A stretch of DNA of 64,000 bases from Hymenobacter aerophilus DSM 13606 (GTDB taxonomy: Bacteria; Bacteroidota; Bacteroidia; Cytophagales; Hymenobacteraceae): assembly GCF_000382225.1 (NCBI RefSeq), contig NZ_KB907810.1:62001-126000 (forward strand). Direction: 5' to 3'. Made by a program: the position numbers and the translations under genes. Under the pieces are notes generated by a model. The model ran no database searches, was not told the DNA's origin, and saw nothing but the letters and a program-made list of their open reading frames with translations. Each line of letters opens with the position of its first letter. The stretch's first letter is position 1. Shown here one piece after another: positions 54,295 through 62,408 of this stretch.

Positions 54295-54390
54295 GTTTCC
54301 CGCAGAGGCGCGCGGAGGGTTTCGCAGAGGTACGCAGAGAACGACCTCCGCGAACCTCTGCGAAATCCTCCGCGCGCCTCTGCGGGAAAC
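54295..54390. repeat. CGCAGAGG-family palindrome
   Basis: Left arm gtttcccgcagaggcgcgcg (from 54295) pairs with cgcgcgcctctgcgggaaac (to 54390), with further pairing around tttcgcagaggt / acctctgcgaaa. Between sbcD and the MBL-rhodanese gene, 2 bp before that gene's end. Confidence 0.9.
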
Positions 54391-54392
54391 GA

Positions 54393-55763
54393 TTATTGAA
54401 CAGGCTGAAACGAAGTAACCGCTTCGCCTAAATCGTACACCTGCACGCCGGGCCACAGGGCCTGCACGATGCTGGCGCCGGCTGCCGAGCGGTAACCACC
54501 GGCGCAGTGCACCAGCACGGGCTTGTCGGTCGGGATTTCGGCGGCCCGCTCGCGCAGCTCGGGCAGCGGAATCACCAGCGCGTTTTCAAACAGCCGCTCT
54601 TTGGCCTCCGTGCGGTTGCGGATATCGACGATGGTAAACTCCTTGGGGTGCTGGCGCACGCGCTCCACATCGGCGGCGGGGCTGGTGGTGGGCTGGTCGC
54701 GGGGGGCGAGCAGGGCGCCTTTGATGTTGGTTTCGTAGCCGATTTTGGCGGCCTTGCGGATGATGGTGTCCAGCGCAATCTGGGTGTCGGCCAGCAGGTA
54801 AAACGGCTCATCGGGCCCCACAATAGAGCCCAGCCAGGTTTCAAACTTGCCGCCGTCCATCAGGTTGAGGGCGCCGGGCAGGTGGCCGGCCCGGAACTCG
54901 TCGGCCGGGCGGGTGTCGATTATCAGGATGCCGGGCTCCATTTCGGTTTCATCGCGCAGCCGTTCCACCGTCCGGATGCTGTCTTCGAAGGGCGCGGCGC
55001 CGTGCTTGTTGAGCAGCACATCGTGCCCGAAATACTTGGGCATGAACGGCTGGTCTTCGAGCAGCACCCGCACGAACTCGTCCTCGCTCATGGGCTGCAG
55101 GGCGTAGTTGGTCTTGATTTCCTTGCCGATGGTGGAGTCGAGGTCGGGGCTGGTGGTTTTGCCGCATAGCGAGCCGGGGCCGTGGGCGGGGTACACCTTG
55201 GTGGAGGCGGGCAGCGTCATCAGCTTCTGGCGGGTGCTCTGGTAGAGCTGGGCCGCCAGCGACTCGCGGCTGTGGCCGCCCACGGCGTCGGACTCGCGCA
55301 AATCGGGCCGGCCCACGTCGCCTACAAACAGGGTGTCGCCGGTAAACACGGCGCGGGTCTGGGCCAGCTCGTCCATCAAAAGCACGCTGATGGAATCGGG
55401 CGAGTGGCCGGGCGTATTCAGCGCGTGCAGCTCGACGGCGCCCACCACAATGCGCTGGCCGTCGTCGAAGCCCTGATGCGGGTAGCCGACGTGGGCCAGC
55501 TGGCTGACGTAGATGGGGGCGCCGGTTTCCTGCGAAATTTCGAGGTGCGAGCTGACGAAATCGGCGTGGGGGTGGGTTTCGATGATGGCCACAATGCGGG
55601 CCTCGTGCTCGTCGGCGAAGTCGTAGTAGGGCTGCGGGTCGCGGGCCGGGTCGATGAGGGCAATCTGGCCTTCGCTGCGGATAGCGTAGCTCGCGTGGGC
55701 CAGGCCTTTATCGTAAAACTGCTGAATTTGTACCGAGCCGGTACTACTGGGCAGAGGACTCAT
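54393..55763 (-). CDS. Metallo-beta-lactamase/rhodanese fusion (persulfide dioxygenase-like)
   Basis: 456 residues from ATG 55763. The N-terminal ~250 residues are an ETHE1-like MBL domain: ETHPHADFVSSH (metal site), ALNTPGHSPDSISVLL, FTGDTLFVGDVGRPDL, VYPAHGPGSLCGK. Two rhodanese domains follow. The first (~265-355: ILIIDTRPADEFRAGHLPGA) has LLADTQIA where the catalytic Cys would be, so it is inactive. The second (~365-456) keeps the Cys in VLVHCAGGYRSAAGASI. This is the CstB-type layout for oxidising persulfides to sulfite/thiosulfate. Candidate -7 box TATATTTG on the minus strand at 55827-55834. Confidence 0.9.
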   Translation of the reverse strand: MSPLPSSTGSVQIQQFYDKGLAHASYAIRSEGQIALIDPARDPQPYYDFADEHEARIVAIIETHPHADFVSSHLEISQETGAPIYVSQLAHVGYPHQGFDDGQRIVVGAVELHALNTPGHSPDSISVLLMDELAQTRAVFTGDTLFVGDVGRPDLRESDAVGGHSRESLAAQLYQSTRQKLMTLPASTKVYPAHGPGSLCGKTTSPDLDSTIGKEIKTNYALQPMSEDEFVRVLLEDQPFMPKYFGHDVLLNKHGAAPFEDSIRTVERLRDETEMEPGILIIDTRPADEFRAGHLPGALNLMDGGKFETWLGSIVGPDEPFYLLADTQIALDTIIRKAAKIGYETNIKGALLAPRDQPTTSPAADVERVRQHPKEFTIVDIRNRTEAKERLFENALVIPLPELRERAAEIPTDKPVLVHCAGGYRSAAGASIVQALWPGVQVYDLGEAVTSFQPVQ

Positions 55764-55826
55764 GGGGTGTTGGGTGTGGTGAAAAGCGCCCCGGCTGCCG
55801 GGCAACCCGGGCCGGGGGCATATCTT

Positions 55827-55834
55827 CAAATATA
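55827..55834 (-). promoter_or_regulatory. Candidate -7 box of the MBL-rhodanese gene
   Basis: caaatata (plus) is TATATTTG on the minus strand, 63 bp before the ATG at 55763; a TTG-complement (caa) lies 23 bp further upstream. Confidence 0.45.
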
Positions 55835-55918
55835 CGCAAGCCAACTACTCCGCGCCGCAAAAGTTGCCCGCCCCGGCGCCAACCTCCACCACAAACGGGC
55901 CGGCGCTAGGGCCCAAAA

Positions 55919-55946
55919 AAGCCCCGTACCGGGTGGTACGGGGCTT
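55919..55946 (-). terminator. Terminator of the Spy-like gene
   Basis: Arms aagccccgtacc (55919-55930) and ggtacggggctt (55935-55946). On the minus strand followed by tttttt, 30 bp after the stop at 55976. Confidence 0.92.
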
Positions 55947-55975
55947 ACTTACCGGAACGCCAAAAGGCGGGCAGG

Positions 55976-56386
55976 CTAGTTTTTCGTCTTCATCTTCATT
56001 TTGCGGCTGCCCCGGTTGCCGGCGCGCTCCTCGCGCTGCTGGCTGTAGCGGGTGTACTGGTCGGCCGTCAGAATGTCCTTGAGCTGGGTGTCGTACTTGG
56101 TGCGGGCGGTTTGCATGGTCTGGCGCATGGCCGTCCGGTCGCCGCCGGTTTGCAACTGGTCGCGCATCGTTTTCATTTCGTCGCGGCGGGCCTGCTCCAG
56201 GGCCACCAGGCGGGTGCGCTGGTCGGCCGAGAGGCCGAGCTGCTTGGTGAGGCGGTCGGCCTGCTGTTCGGGCGTGGCCGGCTCCAGGCGGCTGTTGGCC
56301 GGGCGTTGGGCGGGGGTGGTCGTCTGGGCGCTGACGGTGCCGGCCGTCAGGGCGACGGCAGCTAGTAGGATGAGCAACTTTTTCAT
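55976..56386 (-). CDS. Small periplasmic Spy/CpxP-like protein
   Basis: 136 residues. Signal peptide MKKLLILLAAVALTAGTVSA. The mature protein is helical and charged: PEQQADRLTKQLGLSADQRT, LVALEQARRDEMKTMRDQLQ, LKDILTADQYTRYSQQREE. The LGLSxxQ and LTADQYxxY pairs match the DUF4890/Spy-like fold common in Bacteroidota, thought to act as periplasmic chaperone or sensor modulator. Basic tail SRKMKMKTKN. Monocistronic with its own terminator. Confidence 0.85.
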   Translation of the reverse strand: MKKLLILLAAVALTAGTVSAQTTTPAQRPANSRLEPATPEQQADRLTKQLGLSADQRTRLVALEQARRDEMKTMRDQLQTGGDRTAMRQTMQTARTKYDTQLKDILTADQYTRYSQQREERAGNRGSRKMKMKTKN

Positions 56387-56589
56387 AGGATCAGAGTCTG
56401 TGCGCTTGGTTTACGGCTTATAGATGCCGGGTTGGCGGCTGGGTTTAATGGGGCCGGCAATTTTGACCGGCTGGCCCGCTTTTGCCGCGTTAAACCAGAT
56501 TATCGCCTATATTCGGGCCTTCTGAACAGCCTTTCGCTGTTTTCTCTGCATCTTTTTCACCTTTTCACTTCTTTAACCACCTTTCTTGT

Positions 56590-58071
56590 ATGGCAGATAT
56601 TTTCGCCAGAAAATCGCTCGATAAGCTCATGAATGAGTCCGATGAGGGCGAAGGCGGCGGGCTGAACCGGACCCTGACTGCTACCAACCTCACCATGCTC
56701 GGGGTGGGCGCCATCATCGGAGCGGGCATTTTCGTGCTGACGGGCACGGCCGCCGCCAACGCCGCCGGTCCGGCCATCATGATTTCGTTCATTATTGCCG
56801 GTCTGGGCTGCCTGTTTGCGGGCCTGTGCTACGCCGAGTTTGCCTCCATGATTCCGATTGCCGGCTCGGCCTACACCTACGGCTACGCCACGCTGGGCGA
56901 GTTTGTGGCCTGGATTATCGGCTGGGACCTGATTCTGGAATACCTGTTCGGCGCGGCCACCGTGGCCGTGGGCTGGAGCGGCAACGTGGTCAGCATCCTG
57001 CATAAATCGGGCATCGACCTGCCCGCATCCATTGCCAGCGCCCCCGTCAGCTACGACGGCGGCCAGTTCGCCCTCACCGGCGCCGTCATCAACCTGCCCG
57101 CCGTGCTGCTGATTGCCGTCATGACGACGCTGCTCGTTATTGGCATTCAGGAGTCGGCCCGCTTCAACAACGTCATCGTATTCATCAAAGTAGCCATCGT
57201 GCTGCTCGTTATTGGCTTCGGCTTCAAATACGTGAATGCGGCCAACTGGGAGCCCTTCGTGCCCAAAATGGAGATTCTGCCCGACGGTAGCTCGCGCTAC
57301 GGCTGGCAGGGCATTGTGCGCGGCGCGGCCGTGGTATTCTTCTCCTACATCGGTTTCGATGCCGTGAGCACCGCCGCCCAGGAAGCTAAAAACCCGCAGC
57401 GCGATATGCCCATCGGTATGCTGCTCTCGCTTGGTATCTGTACGCTGCTTTATGTGCTTATGTCGCTGGTGCTCACCGGCCTCACGTCGTACAAAAACCT
57501 GAACGTGCCCGACCCGGTATTGGTCGCGCTGGAGGCCGCCGGCCCCGCCCTGAAGTGGCTGTACTTCTTCACCGGCATCGGCGCCATTGCCGGTCTGGCT
57601 TCGGTAGTGCTCGTGATGCTGATGGGCCAGCCCCGCATCTTCTTCGCCATGTCGCGCGACGGCCTGCTGCCGGCCGTGTTCGGCAAGGTGCACCCGCGCT
57701 TCAAAACGCCCCACATCACCACCATTTTCACCGGTATCGTCTGCGCCATTGTGGCCGGTATTCTGCCCGTGGGCCTGCTGGGCGAGCTGGTAAGCATCGG
57801 AACGCTACTGGCCTTCATCATCGTGTGCGGAGGCGTTATCGTCATGCGCCGTCGCGACCCCGATGTGGTGCGGCCTTTCCGCACGCCCTGGGTGCCGCTG
57901 ATTCCTATTCTGGGCATTCTCATTTGCGGCTACATGATGTTCAACCTGCCCTGGGACACCTGGCTGCGCCTCATCATCTGGATGGCTCTCGGAGTGGCCA
58001 TCTACTTCTTCTACGGCCGTCACCACAGCAAGCTCAACCGCGAGCGGCAGGCCGAAGCCGCCGCTCAGTAA
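56590..58071 (+). CDS. Amino acid permease (APC superfamily, CAT-like)
   Basis: 493 residues with about 12 membrane helices. Family signature TMLGVGAIIGAGIFVLTG in helix 1, then AGLCYAEFASMIPIAGSAYT and YGYATLGEFVAWIIGWDLIL, typical of cationic amino acid transporter-like proteins. The middle AVVFFSYIGFDAVSTAAQEA with KNPQRDMP is also diagnostic. Substrate not certain. The leader tctttttcaccttttcactt is pyrimidine-rich without a Shine-Dalgarno. Ends at the terminator 58110-58145. Confidence 0.94.
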   Translation: MADIFARKSLDKLMNESDEGEGGGLNRTLTATNLTMLGVGAIIGAGIFVLTGTAAANAAGPAIMISFIIAGLGCLFAGLCYAEFASMIPIAGSAYTYGYATLGEFVAWIIGWDLILEYLFGAATVAVGWSGNVVSILHKSGIDLPASIASAPVSYDGGQFALTGAVINLPAVLLIAVMTTLLVIGIQESARFNNVIVFIKVAIVLLVIGFGFKYVNAANWEPFVPKMEILPDGSSRYGWQGIVRGAAVVFFSYIGFDAVSTAAQEAKNPQRDMPIGMLLSLGICTLLYVLMSLVLTGLTSYKNLNVPDPVLVALEAAGPALKWLYFFTGIGAIAGLASVVLVMLMGQPRIFFAMSRDGLLPAVFGKVHPRFKTPHITTIFTGIVCAIVAGILPVGLLGELVSIGTLLAFIIVCGGVIVMRRRDPDVVRPFRTPWVPLIPILGILICGYMMFNLPWDTWLRLIIWMALGVAIYFFYGRHHSKLNRERQAEAAAQ

Positions 58072-58109
58072 GGTTAGCCCCGGGCCAATGCCTGATAAAT
58101 CTGATAATC

Positions 58110-58145
58110 AAGAAGGCCCCGCAACAACCGTTGCGGGGCCTTCTT
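58110..58145 (+). terminator. Terminator of the permease gene
   Basis: Perfect 15-bp arms aagaaggccccgcaa (58110-58124) and ttgcggggccttctt (58131-58145). Symmetric, so may serve the convergent gene as well. Confidence 0.9.
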
Positions 58146-58151
58146 AGTACC

Positions 58152-58198
58152 CCCTAAGCCCTAAGCCCTAAGCCCTAAGCCCTAAGCCCTAAGCCCTA
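58152..58198. repeat. Heptamer tandem repeat CCCTAAG x6
   Basis: Six full copies and a partial one (cccta) whose last cta forms the stop codon of the gene at 58196 on the minus strand. Confidence 0.95.
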
Positions 58199-58408
58199 CT
58201 TTCTGGCTTCCGAAACTTCGCTTTTGAGCTTGAGCACTTTGTCGCCGTTGTCCTGCACGATGAGGTAGGCGGGGTTGTCGGGCGTGCCGTGGCGGGTGAT
58301 GTCGGAGCCCTTGAGCTTGCGGCTGACCGTTTCCTTGTGAGTTTCCTCGATTTTGCCGGTGGCCGTGCCGGTGCCGTATTTCCAGGTTACTTGGGTGCCT
58401 TTGCGCAT
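58196..58408 (-). CDS. DUF2945 (hypervirulence-associated Tudor-like) small protein
   Basis: 70 residues. MRKGTQVTWKYGTGTATGKI with a following ETVSRKLKGSDITRHGTPDN and AYLIVQDNGDKVLKLKSEV is the HVA1/DUF2945 Tudor-like pattern: a small beta barrel. Cytosolic. Role unclear in bacteria. Its stop codon is provided by the neighbouring heptamer array. Confidence 0.88.
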   Translation of the reverse strand: MRKGTQVTWKYGTGTATGKIEETHKETVSRKLKGSDITRHGTPDNPAYLIVQDNGDKVLKLKSEVSEARK

Positions 58409-58587
58409 GGGTGAAAGAAAGGTAATCGGGTGAGAGAAAAGAACAACGCGTGGGAATTGGTTTTACTGCCAATCCTAGCGGCGCGTTGCCACTGCGCGGC
58501 CCCGGGGCTCCGGCCGCCGGCCGGAATTACGTATCTTTCCTCCCTGATATAGCGGGCCCGCCACCGGCCCGGGGCCGGGTTAGATTT

Positions 58588-59262
58588 ATGCATATGTCTG
58601 CTTTTTCTGTGTCAGGAGCCGTTATCGACCTGCTGCTGGTGGATGACCACCCGATGATCGTGGAGGGCATCCGGCAGATGCTGCTGCCTGAACCCGACCT
58701 GCGCGTAGTGGCCCAGGCCCACAGCGGCGCGCAGGCCCTGGAGCTGCTCGGCGCCCACCCCAGCGTGCGCGTCGTGCTACTCGACCTGAGCATGCCCGGT
58801 ATGAGCGGCGTGGAGCTGGCTCGCGCCATCCGCGCCGACTGGCCCGCCATTCGGGTGCTGGCCCTGAGCATGTTTCACGACCACGCTACCGTAGCCGAGG
58901 TGCTGGAGGCCGGCGGGGCAGGCTACGTATTGAAAACGGCCAGCCGCACCGAGCTGAGCACCGCCATCCGGCAGGTAGCGGGCGGCCGCAGCTACTTCAG
59001 CCAGGATGTGGCCGACACGCTGCTGCAAAACCTGCAGATCGGGGCCAGCCTGGAAGCCGAACGGCCGCCGGTCATCACGCGGCGCGAGCGGGAAATCCTG
59101 CAGCTCATCGCCCGCGAACATTCCAACCTGGAAATAGCCGAAGCCCTGTTTATCAGCGAGCGAACCGTGGAAACGCACCGCCGCAACCTGCTCACTAAAA
59201 CCAAGTGCAAGTCGGTGGTTGGCCTGATTCAGTACGCCATCCGCCACAAGCTACTCGATTAG
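58588..59262 (+). CDS. LuxR/NarL-type response regulator
   Basis: 224 residues from ATG 58588 (ATG 58594 also possible); the upstream open frame is not family-like. Receiver domain: DLLLVDDHPMIVEGIR (acidic pair D19-D20), phospho-acceptor D66 in VVLLDLSMPGMSG, K116 in GYVLKTASRTEL. Then a LuxR HTH from ~155: ITRREREILQLIAREHSNLE, IAEALFISERTVETHRRNLL. A DNA-binding transcription factor phosphorylated by an unseen kinase; no histidine kinase is in the window. A strong terminator follows. Confidence 0.94.
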   Translation: MHMSAFSVSGAVIDLLLVDDHPMIVEGIRQMLLPEPDLRVVAQAHSGAQALELLGAHPSVRVVLLDLSMPGMSGVELARAIRADWPAIRVLALSMFHDHATVAEVLEAGGAGYVLKTASRTELSTAIRQVAGGRSYFSQDVADTLLQNLQIGASLEAERPPVITRREREILQLIAREHSNLEIAEALFISERTVETHRRNLLTKTKCKSVVGLIQYAIRHKLLD

Positions 59263-59612
59263 CAACGGCCGCCAGTACGCTGCCACTGCCCCGCCCCGGG
59301 CCCTGTATTTCTCCTAGTAGGAGGCTGCGGGGCCCGGGGCGGGGCTTTTTGGGTGGGTGCACTGGTTGGGGCAGGAAGGCGGATGGTATTGGGTAGAGCA
59401 GGCGGCTAAGCGGAATTACGTACGCGGTACTGCGGGGAGGGTACTACGTGCTGCTACGTATTTTTTAAGATAATGGCGATATAATTTAGATTTTACCAAT
59501 AAAAAATATACCTTAGTATCATTCAATTGAATAATGTTATCGTCATGTTAGGAATTGGCTCGACCGGAACCACCTGCAGCAGGTGGGAGCACGCCTGATC
59601 TGGCTATAACGA
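59263..59612. other. 350-bp gap: terminator plus AT-rich island
   Basis: Apart from the terminator, 59450-59550 is AT-rich (gatataatttagattttacc, aataaaaaatataccttag), unlike its flanks, and could promote the small gene at 59613. No gene recognised. Confidence 0.45.
59288..59350 (+). terminator. Terminator of the response regulator gene
   Basis: Perfect 16-bp arms gccccgccccgggccc (59288-59303) and gggcccggggcggggc (59330-59345) followed by ttttt; inner hairpin ctcctagtaggag. Confidence 0.93.
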
Positions 59613-59843
59613 ATGGATGCCAACCCCCTTCTCATTTCAACTGCCGCTGCCATGTCGTCGAAAATACTCTCCTTCATTTGCCACGTACCCGCTATGAGCC
59701 CCGGCTCGATTCCTACCACTGCTACCAGCGCCAGCCGCAAAGCCGCAGCGCGCAAAACCGAGGCCCCGAAGCCGGGCGGCCATTTTACAGCCATTTACGA
59801 GAACGAGCGGTTCGTGCGCTTCAAGTACATTCATAATAATTAA
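59613..59843 (+). CDS. Possible small protein of unknown function
   Basis: 76 residues from ATG 59613, or 63 from the internal ATG 59652. Codons often end in C or G as in the neighbours, and it follows an AT-rich promoter-like island. The C-terminus is the most protein-like part: PKPGGHFTAIYENERFVRFK. A possible hairpin terminator follows at 59903. No recognised family, so coding status is uncertain. Confidence 0.4.
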   Translation: MDANPLLISTAAAMSSKILSFICHVPAMSPGSIPTTATSASRKAAARKTEAPKPGGHFTAIYENERFVRFKYIHNN

Positions 59844-59902
59844 CCCTGACTCAGCGCCCGTCGTGGCGGCCCCATTGCGGGCAGTTCAGTTAAGCTTACC
59901 GG

Positions 59903-59930
59903 CACCGCGCTTCCGCCAGGAGGCGCGGTG
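59903..59930 (+). terminator. Possible terminator hairpin
   Basis: caccgcgcttcc (59903-59914) pairs with ggaggcgcggtg (59919-59930), one mismatch, weak T tail. Confidence 0.5.
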
Positions 59931-60004
59931 TTGCGGTGTTGGGGCAGAACGGGGGCAGCCCGGCAATTGGGCTAACTTGCGCCTTCGTTCATCGTTTCGT
60001 GTGC

Positions 60005-62062
60005 ATGCTTCAGTTTCTGCTTCGTCCGGCCTTCTGGCTGCTTTCTCTGTTCTTCCTGCTAACTGCCGCCGCGCAGGCCCAGCCCAGCGGCCCACTACTG
60101 CCCGACGCCTCGGCCTGGTACGGGGTGATTGCCCGTAGCAGCGGCCGCTCGCTCGATATTGCCAACGCCTCGGCCGAAGCCGGCGCGGCGGCCGTGCAGT
60201 GGGAGTTCACGCACGCCGACAGTCAGCAGTGGCGCTTCGTGCCGGCCGCGGCGGGCAGCGAGTTCTTCCGCATCATTGTGCGCCACACCGGCCAGAGCCT
60301 CACCCTCACTAGCCCCGACGAAAACGCGCCCCTGACCCAGCGCCCCTGGGACGGTAGCTTTTACCAGCAGTGGAAACTGGTGCCCTCGGGGCCGCTGGGC
60401 AGCTTCATGCTCATCAGCCGGGGCAACGATAAGTGCGCCTCGCTGGCCGCCGCCGACAAGTTCAACGGCACGCCCATTGTGGCCCAGAAGCCCCAGAACC
60501 GCGCCTCGCAGCAGTGGAAGCTGTTCAAATTGCGCCTGAACGTTGACCCCTCGCTGCCAGGTTTTGGCGTGCCCGAGCCGCTGCTGAGCCTGAATACGCC
60601 CGCCGGCAACGAGCTGCAGCCGGTGGTTGCGCCCGATGGCGGCACGCTTTACTTCAGCCGTACCCGTTTTGCCGGCAACACCGAAGGCGTTACCGAATCG
60701 GGCGACATTTGGATGAGCACCTCCAGCAACAACGGCCGCACCTGGCAGCCCGCCACCCGCTTCGATGAGCTCAACACCACCCAGCACAACGGCGTGATGA
60801 GCCTGGTAGACGAGGGCAAAACCCTGATTGTGCGCGGGCGCTACGAGCGCGACGGCTCGTTTCAGGACGTGGGCCTGAGCCGGGTGCCGCGCAACGTGTC
60901 GGCCAAGAAAAACCGCCCTCAGGTGATAGAAGTGGCCAATTACTACACCGCCGGCGCCGCCACGGGCTTCTTTATGAGCGCCGACCAGCAGGTGCTGCTG
61001 CTGAGCTTAGAGCGCAGCGACTCGGAAGGCGCCAACGACCTGTACGTGAGCCGGCCCACACCCAGCGGCCTCTGGAGCCAGCCGCTCAACCTGGGAGCCG
61101 TCATCAACTCGCCGGGGTTCGATTTCGCGCCCTGGCTCTCCAATGATGGTAAAACGCTCTACTTCAGCTCCTACGGCCACGCCGGCTACGGTGGCTCCGA
61201 TATTTTCGTGAGCACCCGCCTCGACGACTCGTGGACCAACTGGACCGAGCCGCGCAACCTGGGCTACCCCATCAACGGCCCCGGCTTCAATGCCTACCTG
61301 AGCTTGTCGGCCGATGAGAAGCAGGCCTTTTACTCGTCGACGGCCTCGGTAAACGGCCCCGCCGACCTGTTTCGCACCGCCACCGGCGCCAAACCCGCCG
61401 CGCCTGATACGGTGGCCGCCCCGCCGGTAGCGGTGGCCACGCCCACCCAGGCCACGCCCCGCACCCTGCTCACGGGCCGCACGCTCGATGCCAAAACCAA
61501 CAAGCCCCTGGCCACCCAGGTCCAGGTGAACCGGCTGGGCAACGACCTGGTTTTCAATGCCACGGCCCGCACCGATGTGGCCCTGGGCGCTTTCCAGCTG
61601 ACGCTGCCGCCCGGCCGCTACCGCATTCAGGCCACCCGCGTGGGCTACCTCACGGCAACCGATACCATCACCATGACGGGGTCGCGCATTGTGGACCTGA
61701 CATTGGTGCCGGCCGCCGTGGGCTCCAGCCTGGAGCTGCCTACCCTCATTTTCGCCCAGGGCAAGTACACGTTGCTGCCGGCTTCCTACACCGAACTGAA
61801 CCGCCTGGCCCGCACTTTGGAGGACAACCCGATGGTGAATATCCGCCTCGAAGGCCACACCGACAACCAGGGGGCAGCCAACCTGAATGTAAAGCTGTCG
61901 GAAGACCGCGTGAACGAGGTGAAGCGCTACCTCGTGAGCCGGGGCGTGGCCGAGCGGCGCATCAGCACCATCGGCTTCGGCGGCAGCCGGCCCCGGGCTT
62001 CTAACGCCCAGGAAAACACGCGCAAACTCAACCGCCGCGTCGAGTTCACGATTGTGAAGTAG
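60005..62062 (+). CDS. Lectin-like / PD40 propeller / OmpA-family envelope protein
   Basis: 685 residues from ATG 60005, which starts signal peptide FLLRPAFWLLSLFFLLTAAA. Domains in order: ricin-B-like lectin (~30-175) with repeated QQW motifs (SQQWRFVPA, YQQWKLVPS, SQQWKLFKL); a PD40 propeller (~190-460: VVAPDGGTLYFSRTRF, WLSNDGKTLYFSSYG); a carboxypeptidase-regulatory-like domain (~480-560); and C-terminal OmpA (~580-685: VNIRLEGHTDNQGAANLNVK, RRISTIGFGGSRP). The order resembles PorE-type proteins of type IX secretion, with a lectin in place of TPRs. Likely anchors to peptidoglycan from the outer membrane. Confidence 0.9.
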   Translation: MLQFLLRPAFWLLSLFFLLTAAAQAQPSGPLLPDASAWYGVIARSSGRSLDIANASAEAGAAAVQWEFTHADSQQWRFVPAAAGSEFFRIIVRHTGQSLTLTSPDENAPLTQRPWDGSFYQQWKLVPSGPLGSFMLISRGNDKCASLAAADKFNGTPIVAQKPQNRASQQWKLFKLRLNVDPSLPGFGVPEPLLSLNTPAGNELQPVVAPDGGTLYFSRTRFAGNTEGVTESGDIWMSTSSNNGRTWQPATRFDELNTTQHNGVMSLVDEGKTLIVRGRYERDGSFQDVGLSRVPRNVSAKKNRPQVIEVANYYTAGAATGFFMSADQQVLLLSLERSDSEGANDLYVSRPTPSGLWSQPLNLGAVINSPGFDFAPWLSNDGKTLYFSSYGHAGYGGSDIFVSTRLDDSWTNWTEPRNLGYPINGPGFNAYLSLSADEKQAFYSSTASVNGPADLFRTATGAKPAAPDTVAAPPVAVATPTQATPRTLLTGRTLDAKTNKPLATQVQVNRLGNDLVFNATARTDVALGAFQLTLPPGRYRIQATRVGYLTATDTITMTGSRIVDLTLVPAAVGSSLELPTLIFAQGKYTLLPASYTELNRLARTLEDNPMVNIRLEGHTDNQGAANLNVKLSEDRVNEVKRYLVSRGVAERRISTIGFGGSRPRASNAQENTRKLNRRVEFTIVK

Positions 62063-62083
62063 CAGCCGCGGGGCCGTTTGTTC

Positions 62084-62294
62084 AGGCTATCCTCTCTCGG
62101 CTGCTCCTAAGCCCCCCGCGGGGCGCCATATCGGTAGCAGGCCGACCCGGATTGTAGGTACAAGCCCCAGCGGGGCGACACCCACCGTTCAACGGCTGGT
62201 ATCGCCCCGCTGGGGCTTTGATTTTCTATTACTGCACTTTGCTACCGATATGGCGCCCCGCGGGGGCTTAGGAGCAGCCGAGAGAGGATAGCCT
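62084..62294. repeat. 211-bp nested inverted repeat (MITE-like)
   Basis: Outer arms of 55-56 bp, 62084-62139 (aggctatcctctctcggctg ...) and 62240-62294, differ by one base in a C run. An inner inverted repeat agccccagcggggcga (62163-62178) pairs with tcgccccgctggggct. No ORF inside. Lies between the OmpA-family gene and the next array. Confidence 0.92.
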
Positions 62295-62343
62295 AGAAGA
62301 AAGGCCTGAATAAGCAACTCTAAAGAATAATTATCTAGTATTC

Positions 62344-62406
62344 CCCTAATCCCTAATCCCTAATCCCTAATCCCTAATCCCTAATCCCTAATCCCTAATC
62401 CCTAGC
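62344..62406. repeat. Heptamer tandem repeat CCCTAAT x8
   Basis: Eight perfect ccctaat copies plus a degenerate one, ending just before the ATG at 62409. Identical to a telomere-type heptamer in sequence style. Confidence 0.95.
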
Positions 62407-62408
62407 CC

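Noticed and set aside
62344-62406. Telomere
   Set aside because: The CCCTAAT array is internal, only 8 copies, and flanked by normal genes.
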